Positions 55,322 to 64,000 of a stretch of 64,000 bases of DNA are shown piece after piece. The stretch's first letter is position 1. Each line of letters begins with the position of its first letter. Position numbers and translations under genes: made by a program. Source of the DNA: Conchocele bisecta (taxonomy: Eukaryota; Mollusca; Bivalvia; Lucinida; Thyasiridae); assembly GCA_029237695.1 (NCBI GenBank), contig CM055266.1:11115805-11179804 (forward strand), read 5' to 3'. The notes under the pieces were generated by a model that saw only the letters and a program-made list of their open reading frames with translations, was not told where the DNA came from and searched no databases.

Positions 55322-55540
55322 ACTGGCGGAAGACTCGGACCTAGGACCCAGTATATGGCCAGTTCGAAAAACATTAACCACCTTACCACACCCTAGTTGC
55401 GAACGGTAACTCTTGCAATTTACTCCCCGGTACGGGAGTAAATTGCAAGAGTTACCGTTCGCAACTAACCACACCCACCCATTTCTGTTGGACTATATCG
55501 TGACACGATACAGTCTAACAGAAATGGGTGGGTGGGTCTC
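55322..55540. repeat. MITE left end followed by two adjacent palindromes
   Basis: CTGGCGGAAGACTCGGACCT begins a broken ACAGGTGGAAGACTCGGACC copy. Then AGTTGCGAACGGTAACTCTT (55391-55466) and CACCCATTTCTGTTGGACTA (55480-55535) form separate hairpins. Confidence 0.6.
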
Positions 55541-55649
55541 CACATGTGCGTGTATTGTTAAGGTCGATTCAGGATATTTACTGACTGGCTGCTTCGCGTA
55601 GTATCATCACAGCATACATCAGTTACTCAACCGTCGACGGTAATCAGGC

Positions 55650-55740
55650 CAGATGAGAACAGTGCAGATCTGATCAGACTGTGCGGATGCACAGGCTGAT
55701 CTGGATCTGCACGGGTCTCAAAACCCATCAGCCACATTTC
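55650..55740. repeat. GTGCAGATC...GATCTGCAC repeat
   Basis: ACAGTGCAGATCTGATCAGA and CTGATCTGGATCTGCACGGG flank TGTGCGGATGCACA. Related to 44025-44090. Confidence 0.6.
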
Positions 55741-55848
55741 TCCAGTTACAATATATATTGGCACTCTCAACTCAACTCAGTTTTATTGGCTGAGGCTGAG
55801 CAATACTAAGCGCAGGCGGTGGTGTAGCTTAAGCTGTCAATCAGTAGC

Positions 55849-56056
55849 TGGGGGTCTTTTCACTAAACTGCGTAAGACTTCAATTTCCGTAAGTGCAAAT
55901 TCAGGATCGTCTTGAAACTACAATTGATGGATTTACAGTTATTGAGCACAGGCTGCATATGCTTACAAGAAAACATAGTTAATGTGAAATTTGCATACTA
56001 TCATAATTTTGCACTTACGAACATTTTAGGCGTACGACGTTTAGTGAAACGGTCCC
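55849..56056. mobile_element. Hairpin MITE GGGCCCGTTTCACTAAACTT, copy G
   Basis: Diverged, with half of the central palindrome deleted (TTGAGCACAGGCTGCATATG then TTACAAGAAAACATAG). Confidence 0.7.
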
Positions 56057-56399
56057 GTGTTGCGTTTTTGCGATGTCACGAACGTCGCGTATATGTAACT
56101 TATATCACGTTTATGTCACGTATTTCCCATAGCACTCGTTCCGCCGCGCAACGATATTGCGCTCTCCTAAAGTCGCGCAATATCGCACGCTGCGGAACTC
56201 GTGCATATATCCACATGCAATCAAATAACCTATAATGATAACAGTTAAACAACATTCCGTTTTCGATCAATAGTATAAAGGTCAAAGTAAGGATATGAAT
56301 AAATAATGCGATGGTTTGCACGATAATTGTATAGATGCACAGCGATATTGTTTATTGTTACATGGTTTCCGTTGTTTGCACATAAATAGCGCCTGCTGT

Positions 56400-56740
56400 T
56401 TGCACAAGGCTTCAGGCAATGCTCATTCCGGGGCCGCGTGTAATGGAAGTGCCTTCATGACGTCATTACGCGGAAGTGCCTTCATTACTTCATGACGTTC
56501 ATGTCGTTCATGACGCGGCCCCGGAATATGCATACCGAAAATTATCTACGTGAACGATTTTATAAAAGTACTGAAAATACTGAATATAATGCTCAAATTA
56601 CATCAGTTTTTTGTTGGAAATGTAACAATAACGTTTGATCATGTCCAGCCGGCCTGCGGCCTTGGGGTTCAAACAGTTCCCTCGGGCCACAGCAAACGTT
56701 TGCACACGGCTGGACTTGATCAAACCTTATATTCTACAAA
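56400..56740. repeat. Repeat with CATGTCCAGCC arms, relative of 16400-16850
   Basis: GCAATGCTCATTCCGGGGCC, GGAAATGTAACAATAACGTT, and GATCATGTCCAGCC inverted as GGCTGGACTTGATC. Confidence 0.55.
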
Positions 56741-57289
56741 TTGCATACATGTACACGTAAACCATACTTTATTTTCGAAACATATTTTGTTCATGAAAGT
56801 CGCCCTATATGCATTTATGAAGTTGAAGTGCTTTCCCATTAAATCAACGAAATGTGTCTGTAACTATAAGATGACATATGAGACGCCATGTGATTTTGTA
56901 CCTTCAGACATCTGAGTAATTTCATTAAATACGTTTCATAAATAAAGTTTACAAAATGTTCAGAGTGCTTCTTCCCTGCTCCCAGTTGGTCTGACGAGAA
57001 TGACAATCACTTACAATCTCGCTTACTGACAAATCTACATGAAATTATCAGGCAAAACTAGATATTATGTTTGTATTTATTTACTAAATTTTGTCAACGC
57101 CATTTACGGAAAATGCAAAAGTTTGTAAATGTCTTTCTACGCAGATGTCCGAAGTACAAAATCACATGGCGTGTCTCATATATGTACATAGATATGCATA
57201 CACCTGTGATGTCGCTTGCTGTGGTTGTGTTTATTAAATGATAAAAATCTTCTAGTGTATGTGTATTTAAGGGCCGGAGACCTTGATCA

Positions 57290-57680
57290 CCTAATGATTC
57301 ATGCATAAATGCTTCATAAATGTGCTGGGATATATGTATAACATACACGTGAACATTCTCTTTTACTATATCCTACACAGTGCATGGAGTTTCCATGTCG
57401 GCCATCTTAGCGTGTACAAGCCATCAGCCTGTTTTTGCGTTTGATATTTATATACAAAGTCTGATAACTGAAGGGTTTGTTGACCCTTTGTTAAAATGTT
57501 TGAGAATTCAGTAAAGACTGTGTAACAATAAGAACAATACACAATGCTGTAGATATATACCTGTATTACCATAAATACTGTATCGAATTCAGTGACTTGT
57601 AAGCAGTTATCTGAGAGTAATTTCACTACTGTCTACTTGCCTGCTATGCGAGTAAATACGGTTTTTAGCTGTGGCTGGTC
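57290..57680. repeat. Dispersed repeat, inverted copy of 27860-28400
   Basis: GAGTTTCCATGTCGGCCATC, TACCATAAATACTGTATCGA and TCTACTTGCCTGCTATGCGA are inverses of blocks there. Confidence 0.6.
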
Positions 57681-57904
57681 CACTTCTAATAATAGACAGT
57701 GCATCAGTTTCGCATTTTACACATTGAAAACGTGTCCATTGTATATTGTGTGAGTGATGGTAGAAATGAAGGAAGGTGACATGTTTTGGCATGTGCTACA
57801 CAAAACATGTCACCTTTACATATTGATACATATGACTTGAATACATGCAACTGTACTACCATAAGTAATAAATAGTACACAATCACCTGTGCTAATCTTG
57901 CGCA

Positions 57905-58130
57905 CAGGTCAACGTTTCTGAACATCTTCTTGCATCAACTCGCAATCAAGCAGTTAGTTTGATTGGCTGAGTCTGAGCACATACAATCAAGCAGATTGAA
58001 TGGCTGAGTCTGAGCACAGCAGCTCAGACTCAGCCATTCAAGCTGCTTGATTGTAAGCACAATATTCAAGTACTAAGTATTTTGAAATTAAGAAATTGAC
58101 AACTATTGGCAAGATTAGCGCAGGCGGTAA
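57905..58130. repeat. Repeat family CAATCAAGCTGCTTGATT, copy 3
   Basis: TTGATTGGCTGAGTCTGAGC occurs twice before the inverted GCTCAGACTCAGCCATTCAA; ends GATTAGCGCAGGCGGTAATG. Confidence 0.6.
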
Positions 58131-58424
58131 TGTATATGATTTTATATGCGTGTTAACTGCTGTATTCCCATCCACGAAGACACCATATACCCACAGGCAT
58201 TCGGCGTGTGTCGGCTTTCATCGGTATAACCATATATATATGAACAAGGCTTCTAACTTTGGTCGGACACGACCTCGTATCATAACCAAATAACACGTTT
58301 AACATTGTAATTTTCTATGCAGTCTATGTATTTCTGCAGGATATCGATAATTCTCAAATGATCATATGAACTTGCCACTACAATATTGACGTTAAAGACT
58401 TAAACACATTATCTCAATATTATC

Positions 58425-58545
58425 TCAATAAAAACATGGTTTGACAGCACTTCAGAATCATTTCCAATGGAAATGATTCTGAAGTGCTGTCAACGCATGT
58501 TTTTGATGAAAACAATTGAAAATAGAAAATAAACAGCAGACGACA
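58425..58545. repeat. Hairpin repeat TTTGACAGCACTTCAGAATC
   Basis: The perfect palindrome TTTGACAGCACTTCAGAATC ... GATTCTGAAGTGCTGTCAA, followed by AACAGCAGACGACAA. Same family as 21530-21715, 35040-35190 and 47590-47705. Confidence 0.65.
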
Positions 58546-58914
58546 AAAAAATTAATATAGCGGTCTAATATTTATTTATCGAAACTGGACGCATACCGTT
58601 ACCATGCCATGACCATTTTGACGTTCACTGTTTCGAAATCGAAAAACAAAATGTGTACGTAACACTGTAAACCTGTTGTACACATTGATTCATCACTAAT
58701 GGTGCAAATTGGCTTTTTCTTCTGTTTCTTGTATACTGTAGCGAACACAACCAATGAAAACATAACGTTTATCCCGTCAACACAGTGCGTATGTGCCGCG
58801 AAACACGGTGCCGTGAAACATTTTTGATATCCTGTCAATACGATTTGGAGATGCGGCTGGGGTTATTTTTAGCATTTTAAAGCTATTTGTAGGTGTTGAC
58901 GGGGTAAATATAAT

Positions 58915-59068
58915 AGTAGGTTAGTGCCGTGAATGGGGAAACTATCTGGCGCGGCACGGAAATGGGATGTGCTCGGTAGAGCCTCGTGCATCTGCAGAGC
59001 CACGCCCATCCCGTTTCCTAAGCATTGCCAGAAATTGATTCCGATTCACGGCACTAACCTACTATTCT
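58915..59068. repeat. Foldback repeat TAGTAGGTTAGTGCCGTGAA
   Basis: ATAGTAGGTTAGTGCCGTGA is inverted as CACGGCACTAACCTACTAT; the inner ATCTGGCGCGGCACGGAAAT recurs at 30931. Confidence 0.65.
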
Positions 59069-59217
59069 TTATGTATTCTCTAATATACTTCCAATCCCCT
59101 CGCTCTATATACAGTGTACATGTATTAGCAAATCAGGCAAACAAAGTATGTCTAAATATCCCGCAAATGGCCGAAATTGCTTTAACCCTTTGAACCCGAA
59201 AGCCCGCTATTTCGGTT

Positions 59218-59290
59218 TATGCAAACAGTGCAGATCCAGATGAGCCGGCTCGTAGCGAGCCGTCTCATCAGGATCTGCACTGTTTGAAAG
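59218..59290. repeat. Hairpin repeat GTGCAGATCCAGATGAG, copy 2
   Basis: CAAACAGTGCAGATCCAGAT and TCAGGATCTGCACTGTTTG around CCGGCTCGTAGCGAGCC. Confidence 0.7.
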
Positions 59291-59785
59291 TAATTTTCAT
59301 ATTTTTGAGAAAAACAAATACCCCCTTTTAATAAATGGAATAGTCTGAAAATCATTTTGCGATGATTGGATTGGTTGCAAAACGAACATATCGCAGCCCA
59401 TTCAGTTACTTAGGGGTGAAAGGGTTAATTTGCCGAGTCCCCGGTAGTAGGTGTGTTAATTGACTTTTTACTTCACTTTCTGATGCAAACCTGTCCTTTG
59501 GTATGGAAGTTCCCTAGGACAATAGAAAACTTTTTATCCAAAGACACACGCTCATTTTCAACTCCCGGTATATAGTTAATGTATGTATAGACATTGGTCC
59601 GTTACTGCGTGTGAAATATGCAGTGCTCCCTCTTACAAGGTGCACTCCCGTCTATATACGATGTGGTTGTTCAGGAGGACATCATTCATCAATTTGAGAA
59701 ATCCAAGATGGCTATCAAGATGTTCACCGATGGATATAAAAATAAAACTCTTCAACCTTTCGCCATAAACTGATACGTGATGCCA

Positions 59786-61925
59786 CATTTTCCAGTTTAC
59801 TTTGGTATCATATACATACCAACGTTAAATGTCATGATCAGGGTCACAGCTTTATAGTAAAAACATCGTAAAATGAGGTACCTTTGCAAGTACAATATAA
59901 TTTGATAATGATGTTTGGTAATAATTATTATGTAATCGTATCGCAGGGTTATAATTAAGGGACAGCTTCATTGCAGTTCATGGAATAGGCGGTTTGTTAG
60001 TAACATGCGCAGGGTAAATTTAACAATTTGTTTCATCCTTAACGGAATTCTGATATCCCTGGTTTAGCCCCCAGGTGCATGTTTTGCTTCCTTGTTACTT
60101 GAGAGTTGAATCCTTTTCCAGTTTACTTTGGTATCATGATCAGGGTCACAGCTTTATAGTAAAAACATCGTAAAGTGCAGTATCTTTGCACGTACAATGT
60201 AATTTCATAATGTTGTTTGGTAATAATTATTATGCAGTCGTATCGCAGGGTTATAATTGAATGACAGCTTCATTGCAGTTCATGGAATAGGCGGTTGTTA
60301 GTAACATGCGCAGGGTAAATTTAACAATTTATTTCATCCTTAACGGAATTCTGATATCCCTGGTTTAGCCCCCAGGTGCATGTTTTGCTTCCTTGTTACT
60401 TGAGAGTTGAATCCTTTTCCAGTTTACTTTGGTATCATGATCAGGGTCACAGCTTTATAGTAAAAACATCGTAAAATGCAGTATCTTTGCACGTACAATG
60501 TAATTTCATAATGTTGTTTGGTAATAATTATTATATGCAGTCGTATCGCAGGGTTATAATTGAATGACAGCTTCATTGCAGTTCATGGAATAGGCGGTTT
60601 GTTAGTAACATGCGCAGGGTAAATTTAACAATTTATTTCATCCTTAACGGAATTCTGATATCCCTGGTTTAGCCCCCAGGTGCATGTTTTGCTTCCTTGT
60701 TACTTGAGAGTTGAATCCTTTTCCAGTTTACTTTGGTATCATGATCAGGGTCACAGCTTTATAGTAAAAACATCGTAAAATGCAGTATCTTTGCACGTAC
60801 AATGTAATTTCATAATGTTGTTTGGTAATAATTATTATGCAGTCGTATCGCAGGGTTATAATTGAATGACAGCTTCATTGCAGTTCATGGAATAGGCGGT
60901 TTGTTAGTAACATGCGCAGGGTAAATTTAACAATTTATTTCATCCTTAACGGAATTCTGATATCCCTGGTTTAGCCCCCAGGTGCATGTTTTGCTTCCTT
61001 GTTACTTGAGAGTTGAATCCTTTTCCAGTTTACTTTGGTATCATGATCAGGTCACAGCTTTATAGTAAAAACATCGTAAAATGCAGTATCTTTGCACGTA
61101 CAATGTAATTTCATAATGTTGTTTGGTAATAATTATTATGCAGTCGTATCGCAGGTTATAATTGAATGACAGCTTCATTGCAGTTCATGGAATAGGCGGT
61201 TTGTTAGTAACATGCGCAGGGTAAATTTAACAATTTATTTCATCCTTAACGGAATTCTGATATCCCTGGTTTAGCCCCCAGGTGCATGTTTTGCTTCCTT
61301 GTTACTTGAGAGTTGAATCCTTTTCCAGTTTACTTTGGTATCATGATCAGGGTCACAGCTTTATAGTAAAAACATCGTAAAATGCAGTATCTTTGCACGT
61401 ACAATGTAATTTCATAATGTTGTTTGGTAATAATTATTATGCAGTCGTATCGCAGGGTTATAATTGAATGACAGCTTCATTGCAGTTCATGGAATAGGCG
61501 GTTTGTTAGTAACATGCGCAGGGTAAATTTAACAATTTATTTCATCCTTAACGGAATTCTGATATCCCTGGTTTAGCCCCCAGGTGCATGTTTTGCTTCC
61601 TTGTTACTTGAGAGTTGAATCCTTTTCCAGATTACTTTGGTATCATGATCAGGGTCACAGCTTTATAGTAAAAACATCGTAAAATGCAGTATCTTTGCAC
61701 GTACAATGTAATTTCATAATGTTGTTTGGTAATAATTATTATGCAGTCGTATCGCAGGGTTATAATTGAATGACAGCTTCATTGCAGTTCATGGAATAGG
61801 CGGTTTGTTAGTAACATGCGCAGGGTAAATTTAACAATTTATTTCATCCTTAACGGAATTCTGATATCCCTGGTTTAGCCCCCAGGTGCATGTTTTGCTT
61901 CCTTGTTACTTGAGAGTTGAATCCG
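59786..61925. repeat. 302-bp satellite-like tandem array, seven units
   Basis: Starts of GAGAGTTGAAT fall at 60101, 60402, 60706, 61008, 61308, 61610 and 61912, a period of 300-304 bp. The first unit (59786-60100) is diverged and carries an insertion after GGTATCAT; the next six are almost identical and differ mainly by one- or two-base gaps. Each contains CAGGGTCACAGCTTTATAGT, TAATAATTATTATGCAGTCG and CTGGTTTAGCCCCCAGG. No open frame spans a unit. Confidence 0.92.
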
Positions 61926-61959
61926 GTTATACCCATTATAAAAGTAGTAAGATTTAATA

Positions 61960-62190
61960 ATAATTGTATTACTTTTAGGTAGTGGGGCTAAATGACTCTG
62001 GTGTGGTGAGAACCTGGCACAAGGTCAGGTTATTCTAATTTCTGGGCTGAATAAAAATATATGTTTGTTCGTACATATTTAGTTCTGATTTGGGATTTTC
62101 CCCACAATCAAAACAGGTGAAATTTGGGATTCTACCATGTTAGCCCGGCCTAAAATGGCCTTATATTAGCTGTTGACAGGCCGTTAAACA
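61960..62190 (-). repeat. SINE-like repeat, third copy
   Basis: GACTCTGGTGTGGTGAGAAC, CAGGTTATTCTAATTTCTGG and TAGCTGTTGACAGGCCGTTA; compare 44340-44540. Confidence 0.5.
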
Positions 62191-62504
62191 CCATTAAATG
62201 AATTACAAATCATGACATTAGACAACGGCAGATTTATTTCATTATTAATTCCTGTCCAATTTAGAAATCCTGATCAGACGCAGATGATACAGCCTAAACA
62301 TCGTTCAGTGTTTGCTGAATGCAAAATGAATCACTGATCAAATTGTGAACAGTATAGACCCTAACCAGACTATACCGAAAATGCAATAAATACTGTGTTA
62401 TCTGGTAACATATAACACATGGGAAATGTGCAGTTTTTGTTGCGCCTGCTTTAGCAGAACTATAGTCGCCTCTTTTCCGCCCGTCGTCTGCGTCAACAAA
62501 TGTC

Positions 62505-63215
62505 AAAAAGTTTGTACAAGTTTCTTCATCACTATATAACTTTAATAATTACTTGACGGATTGCTTCAATATGTGGACATTTGATACATGTGAGCTTTTG
62601 GAACACACTCGTGTCCCAATTAACATGACCTTGGCCTTTTTTTACCTTCATATATTTGCGGAAACACTTAGCCATTTGTTTGTATCGAAAAGTTTGTACA
62701 AGTTTCTTCATCATCATATATATCTTTAATATTACTTTATGGATTTCTTCCGTATTTGGACACTTGATACATATGAGCATTTGGAACACACTCATGCCCC
62801 AATTAACATGACCTTCACCTTTTTAACCTTCACATTTTTGCGGAAACACATAGCCATGTTTGCGTCAAACACTTTGTACACGTTTCTTTATCGGCATATA
62901 ACTTTAATATTACTTGATGGATTGCTTCAACGTTTGGACACTTGATACATGTAAGCATTTGGAACACTCATGCACCCATATGCATGACCTTGCCCATTTG
63001 ACATTCACACTGTTGTGGAAACACGTAGGCATTTATTTACGTCAAAACGTGTACAAGTTTCTTCATCAACATATAACTTTTATATTACTTGGTGGATTGC
63101 TTCATAGACACTTGGACACCTGAAACATTTACGCATTTGGAACACACTCATGCCGTCATTAAGATGACCTTCATCGTTTGGCCTTCATGTATTTGTGGAA
63201 ACACTTTACGTCAAA
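62505..63215. repeat. Four diverged units of about 180 bp
   Basis: Each begins near AGTTTGTACAAGTTTCTTCA (62508, 62690, 62868, 63043) and continues ATTACTTGATGGATTGCTTC, CATTTGGAACACACTCATG, AATTAACATGACCTT and GCGGAAACAC. ORFs of 68-87 codons follow the repeat and share its period. Confidence 0.8.
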
Positions 63216-63296
63216 AATGGGTAGCAGGTGGGAATATGCGAGGAAATAATTTAACGATCGGGGTTCATCCTTGCGAGAATCCCAACCGGATACCTG

Positions 63297-63538
63297 AGGG
63301 CCGTTTCACTAAACTTCGTACGACTAAAATGTTCGTAAGTGCAAAATTATGATAGTCTGTAAATATCACATTAACACTGTTTTCTTGTAAATAATTATTG
63401 GATTTACATTTATTGAGCATAGGCTGCATATGCAGCCTATGCTCAATAAATGTAAATACATAAATTGAAATTTACAGACGATCTTAAATTTGCACTTACG
63501 AACATTTTAGTCGTAAAAAGTTTAGTGAAACGGGCCCC
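63297..63538. mobile_element. Hairpin MITE GGGCCCGTTTCACTAAACTT, copy H
   Basis: The best-preserved copy: both inverted ends, AAAATGTTCGTAAGTGCAAA with its inverse, and a perfect central palindrome around GGCTGCATATGCAGCC. Confidence 0.85.
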
Positions 63539-63604
63539 AGGTTTGGCCCTCACGTACGTCGTTGGCATTCTTGTATGTGACAGTTTCAGCGCGTTATACC
63601 CCTT

Positions 63605-63825
63605 CTGTGAGTATTATGATTATTCGTGGACATTAGTATTTATGATTATTCGTGGACATTAGTATTTATGATTATTCGTGGACATTGTATTTATGATTAT
63701 TCGTGGACATTAGTATTTATGATTATTCGTGGACATTAGTATTTATGATTATTCGTGGACATTAGTATTTATGATTATTTGTGTAAATTATTGTTTATGA
63801 TTATTTGCGGAAAGTATTATTTATG
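63605..63825. repeat. 26-bp minisatellite TATGATTATTCGTGGACATT
   Basis: About eight units of TTATGATTATTCGTGGACAT plus TAGTAT; the last two diverge (TTTGTGTAAATT, TTTGCGGAAAGT). Confidence 0.85.
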
Positions 63826-63933
63826 GACCTGGCACCAGTAGCCTATTTCATCAACATTGAAAAGTATACTTTAGTAGCAAAGTATACTTTGAGGGAGAAA
63901 TTTTCAATTTTTTTAAAAATTTATTAATTTTTA

Positions 63934-64000
63934 TTATACTGAATTTATTACATTATCACAGCCATTTAATGGCTGTGATAATGTAATAAATTCAGTATAA
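63934..64000. repeat. Perfect 67-bp palindrome at the window edge
   Basis: Two 33-base arms, TTATACTGAATTTATTACAT and onward, mirror around a single T at 63967. The inner words are ATCACAGCCATT and AATGGCTGTGAT. It may continue past the edge as part of a larger inverted repeat. Confidence 0.9.

Noticed and set aside
62739..63352. Consecutive 68-87-codon ORFs that look like a protein family
   Set aside because: They repeat with the 180-bp DNA unit, and the last runs into a MITE.

Overview
This is nuclear DNA from an animal, most likely a bivalve mollusc. The evidence is AT-rich sequence, genes split by long introns with GT-AG borders, many short hairpin transposons, and several dispersed repeats of types I associate with clam and mussel genomes, such as the AGCTCACCTGAGCGAAGCTCG element and the hairpin built on GTGCAGATCCAGATGAG. 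The species cannot be named from this. Protein-coding sequence is sparse; most of the 64 kb is mobile or tandem DNA.

1-5165: right-hand part of a Maverick/Polinton-like virus-like element. It holds a family-B DNA polymerase cut by the window edge, a decayed middle gene, two very small Cys-rich genes, and a right end made of short repeats and a hairpin. The two small genes sit in duplicate cassettes. Each has the same roughly 90-bp promoter block, with an inverted CCAAT box exactly 60 bp before TATAAAAG, and each ends in a stem-loop matching the 3' end of animal replication-dependent histone mRNAs, followed by a purine-rich stretch. The polymerase and the decayed gene instead end in AATAAA. 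This mix of histone-type and poly(A)-type ends in one mobile element is the most interesting signal in the window.

5692-20184 (minus) and 33935-51469 (plus): two head-to-head paralogous host genes, each assembled here from three exons with phase-1 introns. Both encode a signal peptide, a six-cysteine ectodomain with paired CC motifs, one transmembrane helix and a Pro/Tyr-rich tail with two PPxY motifs. That is the plan of Shisa/CYYR1/WBP1-VOPP1-like (STMC6) membrane adaptors. The predicted proteins are 177 and 164 residues.

20185-33934: DNA between the two gene starts. It contains hairpin transposons, two families of foldback elements built from 21-bp repeats, a 1.6-kb degenerate tandem element, a 0.9-kb minisatellite of 15-bp units, and a broken MULE transposase.

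36458-42587: inside intron 1 of the second gene lies a 6.1-kb giant inverted-repeat element with a perfect 10-bp target duplication. Its arms are arrays of about 118-bp units (11 left, 17 right), and its 1.7-kb centre has no recognisable gene.

51470-64000: repeats only. These include a 1.45-kb AGCTCACCTGAGCG-type element, a 302-bp satellite-like array of seven units, a 180-bp four-unit array and a 26-bp minisatellite. The window ends in a perfect 67-bp palindrome.
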